Below the pieces are notes generated by a model that saw only the letters and a list, made by a program, of their open reading frames with translations, had not been told where the DNA came from and did no database searches. Of a DNA stretch of 64,000 bases, positions 11,517-20,447 are shown piece by piece (position 1 is the first letter of the stretch; the number at the start of each line of letters is the position of its first letter). The stretch is taken from NCBI RefSeq assembly GCF_030268085.1, contig NZ_BSDE01000002.1, positions 1-64,000 on the forward strand. The letters run 5' to 3'. Both the position numbers and the translations under genes were made by a program. Source of the stretch: Geothrix limicola. GTDB lineage: Bacteria; Acidobacteriota; Holophagae; Holophagales; Holophagaceae.

Positions 11517-12593
11517 TCAATGATCCCGGTGCAGGGTGATCCGGACAATTTCGGGACGGCACCGGAAACGGAACGGCAGGGTGGTGCACCCGAGCCCCCG
11601 CGTGACGAACAGGCGATCCTGCCCCTCCGAGTACAGACCCTCGACATAGGGCGAGCGCTCCTTGGCCGCGTTGTAGAAGGGGCTGAGGTCCACCTGCCCC
11701 CCGTGGGTATGGGCGGCCAGGGTCAGGCGCGCGCCTTCTTCCCGCAGCAGGTGCCACTGCTCGGGGCCATGGCAGAGCCCGATCCGGAAGCCGGATGGCC
11801 AGGGCTTCCCTTCCCAATCCGGCCGGAACCCTTCTTCGTCTTCGGCCGGATGACGGGAACCCAGCAGCACCAGCCGCTGGCCCTGCCGCTCGATCACCCG
11901 CTTCTGGTCCAGCAGCAGCACCCAGCCGTGCTTGCGGAGCCGGCTCGCCACTTCGTCCGTGTGCGAGTACTGATCGTGATTGCCGAGCACGCCCACCAGG
12001 CCATCGGCAGGATGAAGGGCCTGAAAGGCTTCGCCGGTGCGTTCAGCTTCCTCGGGAATGCGGGCCACGAAATCGCCCGCCCCCACCACGAGGTCCGCGG
12101 GCAGCTTGGCGATGGCGCGCGCCCAGCGTCCCACCGTCCGCGTGCCGGCGTAGGGCCCCGCGTGGATGTCGCCGACGAGCACGATGCGGTAGCCGTCGAA
12201 GGCCGGCGGCAGATCCGGAAAGGCGAGGGAGACTTCAGTGACGACCGGGGGCCCGTAGGCCTCGCCCAATCCCCAGGCATAGCCCCCCAGGATCAAGCCC
12301 AGGCCCGCCGCCCGGATCCAGTGCCGCAACGGCAGCAGCCGCGCCACAGCCTCCACCCCCAGGAGCGGCCCCAGCATCAGATGGAAGGTGAGCCAGGTGG
12401 CCACCGGCGACAGCGCCCACACGCCGGAGACGCTCAGGCTGCGGCCGTCGATGGCGTACCAAAGGATCCAGGTCAGATCCAGCGACAAGGCCGCCAGCGT
12501 GAAGGTGGGCCGCCCTCGGCGAGGCAGCAGAGCCCAGGCCAGTGCCTGCACGAGAAGGCCCGCCAGGACGAGGAAAAGATGGCTGGGCCTCAT
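11517..12593 (-). CDS. Membrane-anchored metallophosphoesterase
   Basis: A protein of 358 residues. The first about 125 contain four or five hydrophobic helices. The rest is a calcineurin-like phosphoesterase with the full metal-ligand set: VGDIHAG (about 138), VGAGDF (about 171), GNHD (about 205), LCHGPE and AAHTHGGQ (about 296). The architecture matches YkuE/YaeI-type membrane phosphoesterases; some relatives hydrolyse lipid A precursors (LpxG), but that assignment would need a tree. It stands alone on the minus strand, with 172 bp separating it from pcm upstream. Confidence 0.85.
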   Translation of the reverse strand: MRPSHLFLVLAGLLVQALAWALLPRRGRPTFTLAALSLDLTWILWYAIDGRSLSVSGVWALSPVATWLTFHLMLGPLLGVEAVARLLPLRHWIRAAGLGLILGGYAWGLGEAYGPPVVTEVSLAFPDLPPAFDGYRIVLVGDIHAGPYAGTRTVGRWARAIAKLPADLVVGAGDFVARIPEEAERTGEAFQALHPADGLVGVLGNHDQYSHTDEVASRLRKHGWVLLLDQKRVIERQGQRLVLLGSRHPAEDEEGFRPDWEGKPWPSGFRIGLCHGPEQWHLLREEGARLTLAAHTHGGQVDLSPFYNAAKERSPYVEGLYSEGQDRLFVTRGLGCTTLPFRFRCRPEIVRITLHRDH

Positions 12594-12765
12594 CTTCGCG
12601 TCCGGTGCGACCTGATTCTTGGCAGGAAAGGGAGATTCAAGAGCCTGGACCTCATCGTGGAAAAACTGTCCTGGCGCCTAATCGGCCGCCAAGCCCATCG
12701 AATCAACCCATCATGCCACAGGCTTGCGCGCACCTTATCGAGGCCGCATTCCTATGCACCACGCA

Positions 12766-13479
12766 CTAGTGGGCCATGACCATCGGAACGAATCGCACCG
12801 GAAGCACGGCCTGGGTCTGCAGGCCACCTTCGAGCTTGCGCAGCAGGTAGAGTTCCTGGACCCCATGCTGCGGCCCGACGGGGACGATCATCCGGCCTCC
12901 CACCTTCAACTGATCCACCAGGGCCTTCGGCACCTTTTCCGGAGCGCAGGTGACGATGATGGCGTCGAAGGGCGCCGCCTCGGGCCAGCCTCGGTAGCCG
13001 TCCCCGGCGCGCACCTTCACCTTGTCGTAGCCCAGGCGCTTGAGGTCCGCCTCGGCGCGACGGGCCAGGGGTTCCACGATCTCGATGCTGTAGACGGCCG
13101 CCACCAGTTCCGAGATCACCGCCGCCTGATAGCCCGAGCCCGTGCCGATCTCCAGGACCCGGTCCTTGGGCTGGGGGTCCAACGCCGCCGTCATGAAGGC
13201 CACGATGTAGGGCTGGGAGATGGTCTGCCCGTGGCCGATGGGCAGCGGCCCGTCCTCGTAGGAGGCATACCGCTGGTTCTTGGGGACGAATTCCTGCCGA
13301 GGCACCCGGCCCATGACCGACAGCACGCGCGGATCCGTGAGGCCGCGCGCGACGATCTGATCGCGCACCATGCGGGCGCGCGCAACGATGAAGACCGCAT
13401 CCTCCACGGGCGGTGGCGTGGATCCCGGTTCGAAGCCCCCACTCGTGAGCATCAAGGCCACTCCCAGGAGTTCCTTCAT
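12766..13479 (-). CDS. pcm: Protein-L-isoaspartate O-methyltransferase
   Basis: A protein of 237 residues. It repairs isoaspartyl residues by SAM-dependent methylation. The family signature is complete: GHGQTISQPYIVAFMT, then the SAM-binding LEIGTGSGYQAAVI, IEI, the acidic GDGY loop and FDAIIVTCAPEKVP. The first about 20 residues (MKELLGVALMLTSGGF) look like a weak signal peptide, which would place the protein in the periplasm; cytosolic Pcm lacks such a leader. The start is taken as given because the homologous fold begins only at about residue 30. Confidence 0.9.
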   Translation of the reverse strand: MKELLGVALMLTSGGFEPGSTPPPVEDAVFIVARARMVRDQIVARGLTDPRVLSVMGRVPRQEFVPKNQRYASYEDGPLPIGHGQTISQPYIVAFMTAALDPQPKDRVLEIGTGSGYQAAVISELVAAVYSIEIVEPLARRAEADLKRLGYDKVKVRAGDGYRGWPEAAPFDAIIVTCAPEKVPKALVDQLKVGGRMIVPVGPQHGVQELYLLRKLEGGLQTQAVLPVRFVPMVMAH

Positions 13480-13515
13480 GGGTACGAAGATAGCTCGATC
13501 CCGGCCCGGCGCCAG

Positions 13516-13544
13516 CGCGCCTCCCCCGGAATGGAGGAGGCGCG
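13516..13544 (-). terminator. GC-rich hairpin between pcm and the VIT-vWA gene
   Basis: A 9-bp perfect stem (CGCGCCTCC / GGAGGCGCG) with an 11-nt loop lies about 29 bp past the stop of the VIT-vWA gene and about 36 bp before the pcm start. There is no U-run, so it may be only an attenuating or stabilising hairpin. Confidence 0.4.
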
Positions 13545-13572
13545 TCCCCGAGGCAGATTCGGGGCCGATCCT

Positions 13573-15984
13573 TCAACCGAGGGTGATCTCGAGCTGTCCG
13601 GCCAGGCCTCCGGTCCAGCTCCGCAGGCGCCATAGCTTCATCAAAGCCGTGGCCCGGGTGGAACCGGCAAAGGTAGCGTCGAAGGTCGCCGACACGACCC
13701 GACCGGAGCCATCAACCTTCAGCGTGAGCGTGGTGCCCGAAGGCAGGTGTGCGAGCGCCGAAGCCAGGGCCGGATCCATCAGGCGCGCGTCGATCTCCCG
13801 TCGCAGGGCCGCGGGATCCGAGCTCCCCGTGAGGCCCGAGAAGGCCAGGATCCGCAGGGTGTGGGCCACTTTGGCTTTCTCTGCGCGCAGCACCGCATCC
13901 TGCGCCACCACCTCGGTCACCGCCGAACCGTACGAGGACCGTTTCATCATGGGGGCCGGGGCCGCGGGCGAAGACATCACGCCACCCACCACATGGCCGA
14001 CCACCCCACCGACCAGGCCGCCCGGCTGGTTCCCGGAAAGGCCGCCCACCGCCGTGTCCGGCACGCCTTCGGGCATGGGCAGGGGCTGGGTCACCGTGGT
14101 CGATCCGCCCGTGTTCCGCACCTGGGAATCGATGGCCACGAAGGACGTGTAGGCCGTGAGCAGGTGGTAGGAAAGGCCCAGCCGCGTGACCTCGGCCTTG
14201 CGGTCCGCGTTCTGGCCGAACTGATCGTAGTCCGAGAGCATCTGGATGCGCTGGCGGGCCCAAAGCTGGCGCAGCGAGCCGTGATGGCGATCCTTCACCT
14301 GGCCCACCTCAAAGGTCTGGCTCCAGGGCCCCGCCCCGCTGACGCCGGACAACGTGACCGTGCCCTTCGCCTCGCCGCTCCACTTGCCGAGGCAGATGAC
14401 GGGGCGATCCGCCAGCACGTCGGACAGCTGCATGGGTTCCAGATCCTGGATGTGGAATCCGTTCGTCGTGAGCTTCAGGTTCGTGAGCACGGGCGAGGAC
14501 ACGTAGGCGCGGAACTTTTCGGCCTCGGCCGCCGCCTGCTCGGGGCGCGTGATGACGAAGGCCTCGCCCTGCCCCGCGTGGGCCATGCCTTCGATGAGGT
14601 GGCGGTTCACGGAAGATCCGATGCCGAAGGTGAAGAGGTTCGCCGATCCGAGGTTCTTGCGGATGATGTCGAAGACCTGGCCGTCGGCGCTGATGTAGCC
14701 GTCCGTGGAGACGACGAAGGTGCGCGAGATCCCGGGCAGGCGCGGCAGTCCGAGCGCGCGCCGCATGGCGCTGCCCAGCTCCGTGCCGCCGCCGCCGTTC
14801 TGCGCGCGCACGAAGGCCAGGGCCGCCTGCGCGTTCTCGGGCGTGGCGTGCTGCGAGGCCGGCGACCAGAGCGCCGAGCTGCCTTCGAAGACCATGACGT
14901 TGAAGAGGTCCTGGGGACGCAGGCCCTGGATCATCTCCTGCATGAGCACCTTGGAGACTTCGATGGGAAAGCCCATCTGGCTGCCGCTCACGTCCATGAT
15001 GAAGACGAATTCGCGGGGCGGCAGATCCTTGGGCGTCACGCGCTTGGGCGGCTGCGCCATGAGCAGGAAGGTGTTCTCTTCCTGGGCCTGATCCAACAGC
15101 AGGCCCGACTGCACGGCACCGCCCGCGAGCTGGTACTTCACGATGACGTCGCGGTTGCCACCCTGGGCTTCGCCGGGATCCAGGCGAAGGGTGGCGTCCG
15201 CCTTGCTGTCGTAGGCGATGGAGGTTTTATGCGTGTCGCAGGACATGCGCTGGATGGGCAGGCCGGCGGACAGTTTCACCTCCAGATCGAACGTGGTCGA
15301 CGGCTTCTCGCCCGCGTGCGTGTAGGGATTGGCCACCCAGGCCTCGCCCGTGCTTGAATCCGTGCCCGCCTGCCCCGCGTAGCGCGGACCCACCACCGTC
15401 GGATAGACGAAGCTGTACGTGCCCTCGCTGGGCACCAGCAGTTCGGTGTACGACAGCTCCACGCGGATCTCGTCGCCGGGCAGGATGTTCGCCACGTTCA
15501 TCTGGAAGACGTTGGGCCGGTGCTGCTCCAGCAGCGAGGCGCTGCGCCCCTGCTGCTTGGCCTGCTCGTACTCGATGCGGGCCTGGCCGCGCTCCTTGAT
15601 CTGGGCCTTCAGCACGCGCTCGCCGATGCGCATGGTCATGCCGTAGACCGCGGAGCGGGTGGAACCCGGAAACACGTAGACCGCCTCCAGGGCCTTCGTG
15701 CCCGTGTTGCGGTAGACCTGCGTGACCTTCACGTCGGCGATGACGCCCGCGATGGCCACCTTGGCCGAGGTGGCCTTCAGCGGCAGCTGATCCACGGCGC
15801 TGTCCCCGCCCTTCACGAAGAAGTAGGGAGATCGCGTGGCGTCGGCGGACTCGATGCCCTGGCAGCCATCCATCCGGAACGCCGCGGTCCTGGCGCGGAC
15901 ATGGGTCTGGGCATCCCCCTGGGTGGCCAGGACGAGCCCGGCCGCGCAGGCGAACAAGGTGGTGGTGGACCGGCGCATCGACAT
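13573..15984 (-). CDS. Secreted VIT and von Willebrand A domain protein
   Basis: A protein of 803 residues. A signal peptide (to about residue 25, LATQGDAQ) is followed by a VIT domain (about 60-190, including VFPGSTRSAVYGMTM). A vWA domain (about 325-500) has the metal-ion site DVSGS at about 331 and a TDG motif. A Gly-Val-rich tract (PGGLVGGVVGHVVGGV) precedes a C-terminal domain of about 130 residues. The frame is open further upstream, but the ATG at 15984 has GGAGGA 4 nt before it and the upstream part is antisense-free shadow of the anti-sigma gene. It is the last gene of a sigma / anti-sigma / VIT-vWA operon. In the inter-alpha-trypsin-inhibitor family this pair of domains mediates metal-dependent protein binding; the partner here is unknown. 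Confidence 0.85.
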   Translation of the reverse strand: MSMRRSTTTLFACAAGLVLATQGDAQTHVRARTAAFRMDGCQGIESADATRSPYFFVKGGDSAVDQLPLKATSAKVAIAGVIADVKVTQVYRNTGTKALEAVYVFPGSTRSAVYGMTMRIGERVLKAQIKERGQARIEYEQAKQQGRSASLLEQHRPNVFQMNVANILPGDEIRVELSYTELLVPSEGTYSFVYPTVVGPRYAGQAGTDSSTGEAWVANPYTHAGEKPSTTFDLEVKLSAGLPIQRMSCDTHKTSIAYDSKADATLRLDPGEAQGGNRDVIVKYQLAGGAVQSGLLLDQAQEENTFLLMAQPPKRVTPKDLPPREFVFIMDVSGSQMGFPIEVSKVLMQEMIQGLRPQDLFNVMVFEGSSALWSPASQHATPENAQAALAFVRAQNGGGGTELGSAMRRALGLPRLPGISRTFVVSTDGYISADGQVFDIIRKNLGSANLFTFGIGSSVNRHLIEGMAHAGQGEAFVITRPEQAAAEAEKFRAYVSSPVLTNLKLTTNGFHIQDLEPMQLSDVLADRPVICLGKWSGEAKGTVTLSGVSGAGPWSQTFEVGQVKDRHHGSLRQLWARQRIQMLSDYDQFGQNADRKAEVTRLGLSYHLLTAYTSFVAIDSQVRNTGGSTTVTQPLPMPEGVPDTAVGGLSGNQPGGLVGGVVGHVVGGVMSSPAAPAPMMKRSSYGSAVTEVVAQDAVLRAEKAKVAHTLRILAFSGLTGSSDPAALRREIDARLMDPALASALAHLPSGTTLTLKVDGSGRVVSATFDATFAGSTRATALMKLWRLRSWTGGLAGQLEITLG

Positions 15985-16055
15985 GGGTTCCTCCCGGATG
16001 GCCCGCGCCGGCATGGCGCGGTTCAGGAGGGAATGCCGCGGGAATCCGGTCCCTT

Positions 16056-17186
16056 TCAGTGCGCCGGTGTTTTTTTCTCCGCCGGATGGATGCGGGCCCG
16101 GAAGCCGTCCACTGCGCCCGTTTCCGGAAGGGCGATCACGTTGGCCACGGGATGGGCCAGCACGTAGAGATCGAGGACTTCCCCGGCGCTGGGGCGCACG
16201 TCGGCGCGCCAGGACTGGCTGCTCGCATCGCCTTCGGTCGCGCGCAGAGCCAGCGCTTCCACCCCCGAGGCCCCGCGCCGCAGGAGCGCCACCTGGTGCC
16301 CGCGCTGGGCCTTCACCGTCACACGGAGGCTTCCATCCGCCTGGGCCACCACCGTCCAGGTCGGGGTCTCCGGCGCCGCATCCGGACTGAAGCGCACCGC
16401 CTTCGCCTTCGCGGTCTCCGCAGGAGAAGGCGATTTGGCAGTGCCGCCCACAACACCACCGACCACGCCGCCCACCACTCCGCCCGGAACGCCGCCCGGA
16501 ACGCCACGGGGCACGGCTTCCGGCACGGCCCGTCTTTCGTACGCAGCCTGGTTCGTCAACACCTCCACCACCGCCGAGGATCTGGAAGCCTCGGCCTTCT
16601 TCGCCACCTGATCCGCGGCGCTCGCGGAGGCCGAGCCTTGCTGAGCCGAAATTGCGGCTGGCACTGCCACGGGTGGCGGGGGTGGAGCCGCCACCGCGGG
16701 GGCCGACATCATCCTCCCTGCCGCCTCGGCCGCCGGCTCCGCTTGCTTCGTCTTCGCTTCGGAACTTCGCTTCCGCGCGGCGGCGTCGGGGGCCGGAGCG
16801 GCGGGCGCTTCGGGGGCCTTCGCCGGGGATGCCTTCTCGGTTTCCGGATGCAGGGGCGGCGGCGCGGTGCCGGGGCTGCGAAGGTAGACCAGGCCTGCCG
16901 TAGCCGCCACCAGGAGGCTGGCCGCGGTGCCGAGCACCTCCCACCTACGCCAGAGGGGACGGACCTTCGGCTGCGGCGGCGCGAGGGCCGCGAGCAGCTG
17001 GGCCTTGGCTTCCGGATCCGCCAGCAGGTCGCGCAGGACCTCCTCGTCGGCCAGCGCATCGAAGATCTCCTGACGCTCCAGGGCCGCCGCGAAGAGAATC
17101 TGGCGTTCAGATTCGGTGAGGGTGCCCGTCGCGTAGCCACCCAGCAGCTTTTCGGTGTCAATCGGCTTCATGTCGACCGGCTTCAT
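16056..17186 (-). CDS. Putative anti-sigma factor, single-span membrane protein
   Basis: A protein of 376 residues. The N-terminal about 85 residues are helical and acidic (ERQEIFDALADEEVLRDLL), as in cytosolic anti-sigma domains but with no HxxxCxxC zinc site. One membrane helix follows (VLGTAASLLVAATAGLVYL, about 93-112). A long Ala/Pro/Lys-rich periplasmic stretch follows, then a Gly-Val repeat (GGVVGGVVGGVVGG) and a C-terminal beta-rich domain of about 110 residues. The ATG at 17186 overlaps the sigma-factor stop as ATGA and has AGGGGGA upstream, so translation is coupled. By position and layout it should restrain the preceding sigma factor; that role is inference. Confidence 0.7.
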   Translation of the reverse strand: MKPVDMKPIDTEKLLGGYATGTLTESERQILFAAALERQEIFDALADEEVLRDLLADPEAKAQLLAALAPPQPKVRPLWRRWEVLGTAASLLVAATAGLVYLRSPGTAPPPLHPETEKASPAKAPEAPAAPAPDAAARKRSSEAKTKQAEPAAEAAGRMMSAPAVAAPPPPPVAVPAAISAQQGSASASAADQVAKKAEASRSSAVVEVLTNQAAYERRAVPEAVPRGVPGGVPGGVVGGVVGGVVGGTAKSPSPAETAKAKAVRFSPDAAPETPTWTVVAQADGSLRVTVKAQRGHQVALLRRGASGVEALALRATEGDASSQSWRADVRPSAGEVLDLYVLAHPVANVIALPETGAVDGFRARIHPAEKKTPAH

Positions 17187-17767
17187 GGCGTCCCCCTTTC
17201 GGAAGGTCCGGCCCAATGGCCCCCGAGGGATTCCAGCAGCTGCTTCCGGCAGCGGTGGTCCCAGGTGTAGACGGTATTGAGGCTGGCCGCGCCCAGCAGG
17301 GCCTGGATTTCCGGGAAGCTGCGTCCCTGCAGCTTGAGGCGGAACAGGTCGCGGCAGCGCTCGCCCATGCGCGAAATGCCGCCCATGAGTTTCGCGAGCA
17401 GTTCCTTCCGCTCCAGCACGGCGGCCGGATCGGGATCCTCCGAGGCGGGCGGGAAGGCGTCCACGTCCACCGCGTCGAATTCGCCGCGTCGCGCGGCCTT
17501 GCGGCGGTGGGCGGCCAGCTTGAAGCGCAGGATCTGGAAGGACAGGGGCAGCAGATCCTCGATCCGGTCGAGATGCCCGTACTTTTCATGGATGAGCACC
17601 AGCACCTCCTGCGCCAGGTCCTCCGCATGGGCGCCTGCTAAACGGGATGCCGCGAAGGCGACCATCCTTTCACGGAGGCGCGCGAGGAGGGCGGCCCGGT
17701 CCGGCAGAATCCCGTCCACCCCAGATGGGTTCGTGACGGCGGAAGGGGTCGGGGCCTGGGTTTCCAT
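17183..17767 (-). CDS. ECF-like sigma-70 family factor
   Basis: A protein of 194 residues. Region 2 is seen as AHAEDLAQEVLVLIHEKYG and region 4 as LFRLKLQGRSFPEIQALLG followed by a recognition helix (NTVYTWDHRCRKQL). A short acidic Pro-rich linker joins them. The start at 17767 (METQAP) is chosen because it begins shortly before the first helix; no strong ribosome site is visible and the frame is open further upstream on the other side of surE. Its stop overlaps the anti-sigma-like gene by 4 bp. It probably drives its own operon, including the VIT-vWA gene. Confidence 0.8.
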   Translation of the reverse strand: METQAPTPSAVTNPSGVDGILPDRAALLARLRERMVAFAASRLAGAHAEDLAQEVLVLIHEKYGHLDRIEDLLPLSFQILRFKLAAHRRKAARRGEFDAVDVDAFPPASEDPDPAAVLERKELLAKLMGGISRMGERCRDLFRLKLQGRSFPEIQALLGAASLNTVYTWDHRCRKQLLESLGGHWAGPSERGTP

Positions 17768-17833
17768 GGGGCGGCTGGGAGAATTCCATCCTGACAGCGA
17801 ATGGGGGCGCGACCCAGCGGGTAGACTGGTGCC

Positions 17834-18583
17834 ATGCCCGAACGCCTGATTCTTCTCACCAACGACGATGGCCTGTGGGCCCCCGGCCTCGCCACCCTGG
17901 CCAAGGTGGCCTCCCGGTTCGGCCGCGTGGTCACGGTGGCGCCGGACCGCAACCGCTCGGCCATCTCTTCGGCCATGAGCCTGCACAACATCCTGCGCCT
18001 GAACGAAGTGGGCCCCGACCGTTTCGCCTGCGACGGAACCCCCGTGGACTGCGTGCTTCTGGGCGTGTGCGAGGCGCTGGGACGCCAGCCCGACTGGGTG
18101 CTGTCGGGCGTGAACCACGGTTTCAACCTGGGCGAGGACGTGTTCTACTCGGGCACCGTGGGCGCGGCCTTCGAGGGGCGGCTCCAGGGCGCCCTGGCGG
18201 CGGCCTTTTCCATCCACCCCTCGGGTTCGCTGGAAGCGGCCGAACCCTGGATCGCCCGCTTCCTCGAGCGCTGGGAGGGCATGGAACTGCCCGGCAACCG
18301 CATCTGGAACGTGAACCTGCCGAAAGAGGAACCCAAAGGCTTCCACCTCACGAGCCAGGACAGCCGCGCCTACCACGACCTGGTGGAGCGCCGCCTCGAT
18401 CCCCGCAACACGCCCTATTTCTGGATCGGCGGCGACGCCGGCCCCACCTACGCCAAGGCCCCGGGCACCGATGCCGAGGCGGTCTTCCACGGATTTGCCA
18501 GCGTGACGCCCCTGCGCCTCGACCTGGGCTGCCCCGAGACCCTGGCCCGGCAGGCGGACTTCAACGCGACCTTCAACGGATAG
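17834..18583 (+). CDS. surE: 5'/3'-nucleotidase SurE
   Basis: A protein of 249 residues, the usual SurE length. It dephosphorylates nucleoside monophosphates. The metal-binding LTNDDG is at 8-13, followed by VAPDRNRSAISSAMS, GTPVDCV and SGVNHGFNLGEDVFYSGTVGAA, all diagnostic. It is divergent from the sigma-factor gene (66 bp apart) and is followed after 4 bp by the acylphosphatase gene and then apt, forming a small nucleotide-related operon. Confidence 0.95.
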   Translation: MPERLILLTNDDGLWAPGLATLAKVASRFGRVVTVAPDRNRSAISSAMSLHNILRLNEVGPDRFACDGTPVDCVLLGVCEALGRQPDWVLSGVNHGFNLGEDVFYSGTVGAAFEGRLQGALAAAFSIHPSGSLEAAEPWIARFLERWEGMELPGNRIWNVNLPKEEPKGFHLTSQDSRAYHDLVERRLDPRNTPYFWIGGDAGPTYAKAPGTDAEAVFHGFASVTPLRLDLGCPETLARQADFNATFNG

Positions 18584-18587
18584 CTCC

Positions 18588-18860
18588 ATGCGAGTGGCCT
18601 TCCAGGTTCATGGCGCCGTGCAGGGCGTCGGCTACCGCCGCTTCGCGGTCCAGGCGGCCCAGGCCCTGGATCTGGCGGGCTGGGTGAAGAACGAGCCCGA
18701 CGGATCCGTCAGCGGGCAGGCCGAGGGCTCCGAAGCCGCGCTGGCCGCCTTCCGCGCCCAGCTGGCCCGGGGCCCCGCCTTCGCCGCCGTCCAGCGACTG
18801 GACTGGAACGGCCTGGATATGCGATCCTCGCTACCCCTTCCTTTCGAGATCCACAGGTAG
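18588..18860 (+). CDS. acyP: Acylphosphatase
   Basis: A protein of 90 residues, normal for the family. It hydrolyses acyl phosphates. The active-site loop VQGVGYRRF (with the essential Arg) is near the N-terminus and the catalytic Asn is in GWVKNEPDGSV. The C-terminus carries the usual LPFEIHR-like strand. It sits 4 bp after surE and 2 bp before apt, so the three genes are co-transcribed. Confidence 0.93.
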   Translation: MRVAFQVHGAVQGVGYRRFAVQAAQALDLAGWVKNEPDGSVSGQAEGSEAALAAFRAQLARGPAFAAVQRLDWNGLDMRSSLPLPFEIHR

Positions 18861-18862
18861 CC

Positions 18863-19375
18863 ATGTCACCCACCACCCCCTTCAACTCCTTCGTCCGCGA
18901 TGTGCCGGACTTCCCGAAAGAGGGCATCCTCTTCCGCGACATCACCCCCCTGCTGGCCAACGCCGAGGCCGTGGAAGCCATGGCGCAGCCGGTGCTCGCC
19001 CTCCAGCCCACCCACGTGCTCGGGCTCGAATCCCGGGGCTTCATCTTCGGCAGCGCCCTGGCCCAGAAGCTGGGCGTGGGCTTCGTGCCCGCGCGCAAGC
19101 CCGGCAAGCTGCCCATGGCCACCTTCAACGAGAGCTACGGCCTGGAGTACGGCAGTGATGCCCTGGAGATCCACACGGACGCCTTCAAGGCCGGCGACCG
19201 CGTGCTCATTGTGGATGACGTCATGGCCACCGGCGGCACCGCCGCCGCCGCCCAGCGCCTCGTGCAGCGCACCGGCGCCCAGCCGCTGGCCCTCACGGTC
19301 TTCATCGAACTGACCTCCCTGCCCGGCCGGGAAAAGGTCGAAGGCCTGCCGGTCTTCAGCGTCCTGCGCTACTAG
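18863..19375 (+). CDS. apt: Adenine phosphoribosyltransferase
   Basis: A protein of 170 residues. It salvages adenine to AMP using PRPP. Seen are the N-terminal FPKEGILFRDITPLL, GLESRGFIFG, and the PRPP-binding loop VDDVMATGGTAAA. Length and order match bacterial Apt. Its 3' end overlaps the convergent SDR gene by 20 bp. Confidence 0.95.
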   Translation: MSPTTPFNSFVRDVPDFPKEGILFRDITPLLANAEAVEAMAQPVLALQPTHVLGLESRGFIFGSALAQKLGVGFVPARKPGKLPMATFNESYGLEYGSDALEIHTDAFKAGDRVLIVDDVMATGGTAAAAQRLVQRTGAQPLALTVFIELTSLPGREKVEGLPVFSVLRY

Positions 19376-20282
19376 CACCTTCCGCGGCCGCCCAGCCCAT
19401 CTCCAGCAGGCTGGCCCGGATGCCGTCGTCGGGATTCCTGTAGACGGGCGTCCAGCCCAGCGCCTGCGCGCGGCGGCTCGTCACGCGCCGGGATTCCCGC
19501 AGGAAGGCGAGGAGCCCCGGGCTCAGGATAGTCTGCGCCTCGGCCCAGGACACCCGCGGGGGCCGGGGCAGGCCCGCCAGGTCGGCCACGCGGCAGCTGA
19601 AGGCCGCCATGCTCATCGCGCAGCCATCCGTCAGGTTGAACGCGCCGGAAGCGGTCCCCCGCAGGGCCGCCAGGCAGGCGCCGGCCAGATCGTCGACGTG
19701 GATCCGGTTGCCCGGGCCCGAATCCTCCTCGCGCAGCACCGGTTCGCGCCGCTGCAGGCGCTCCAGGGGCAGGCGGTGGGGCCCGTAGATGGCCGGCACA
19801 CGGAAGATCACGCAGCGCACCTTCCGCTCGTCGCACCAGGCGGTCGCGCGCCTTTCGGCGTCCAGCCGCTGGCGCGACCGGTCCTCCCGCGGGGCGAGGG
19901 GACTCTCCTCATCCACCTCGCGACCGCCGGCGTCGCCGTAGACACCCGTGGTGCTCACGTAGAGCAGCACCTGGGGACGCGCTGGGCCCAATGACTCCAG
20001 GAAGCGCGCCAGGCGCAGATCTTCGGGACCCGCTCCCGAGGGCGGCGCCGCGTACAGCACGGCACCCGGATCCCCCGGAAGATCCAGGTTCGCAGCCGGC
20101 TGGTCGAAGTCCTCTGCGAGAGCCCGCAGACCCAGGCGCCGCAGCCCCTCCGCCGAGGCCGGGCTGCGCGTCAGCGCCAGCACGGGACCCTCGGCCGCCA
20201 TCCGCCGGGCCAATCGGGTGCCCAGGTAGCCGCACCCGGCGATGAGGGCCGGGGGCGCGGGGTTGGGCGGGGGCGTCTTCAT
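19356..20282 (-). CDS. NAD(P)-dependent SDR-family epimerase-like protein
   Basis: A protein of 308 residues. The Rossmann motif IAGCGYLGTRLA is at about 14-25, followed by YVSTTGVYGDAGG, FRVPAIYGPHR and GNRIHVDDLA. These match the YeeZ-like atypical SDR group. The classical YxxxK catalytic pair is not obvious: the region after VYG reads RQRLDAERRA. It may therefore be non-catalytic or use other residues. Substrate unknown. Confidence 0.8.
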   Translation of the reverse strand: MKTPPPNPAPPALIAGCGYLGTRLARRMAAEGPVLALTRSPASAEGLRRLGLRALAEDFDQPAANLDLPGDPGAVLYAAPPSGAGPEDLRLARFLESLGPARPQVLLYVSTTGVYGDAGGREVDEESPLAPREDRSRQRLDAERRATAWCDERKVRCVIFRVPAIYGPHRLPLERLQRREPVLREEDSGPGNRIHVDDLAGACLAALRGTASGAFNLTDGCAMSMAAFSCRVADLAGLPRPPRVSWAEAQTILSPGLLAFLRESRRVTSRRAQALGWTPVYRNPDDGIRASLLEMGWAAAEGASSAGR

Positions 20283-20303
20283 CCGCCCAGCATACGCGCC
20301 GCC

Positions 20304-20435
20304 ATGAGAGGCTGGTGCAGGCCGTCGTCCGCTGGAGCCCGCGTGATCCCCCTCTACAAGCTCGTGCTGCTGGCCTGGCTCGTGCTCGGACCCGTGGGGA
20401 TCTGGCTGCGGCGGCGGAGGAAAATCAGGCTGTAG
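20304..20435 (+). CDS. Possible small membrane protein (43 residues)
   Basis: A short frame with ATG at 20304 and an internal GTG at 20343 ends at a TAG. The C-terminal 30 residues form one very hydrophobic helix (LYKLVLLAWLVLGPVGIWL) followed by a basic tail (RRRRKIRL), the usual layout of a small inner-membrane protein with its C-terminus inside. No strong ribosome site precedes the ATG; TGGAG lies 7 nt before the GTG, so the shorter form is plausible. It fills the gap between two genes facing away from and toward it. No homology can be claimed. Confidence 0.3.
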   Translation: MRGWCRPSSAGARVIPLYKLVLLAWLVLGPVGIWLRRRRKIRL

Positions 20436-20447
20436 GACGAAGCCTGG

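Noticed and set aside
15985-16944. N-terminal extension of the VIT-vWA gene
   Set aside because: The extra residues are the anti-sigma gene read in another frame; the ribosome site and signal peptide place the start at 15984.
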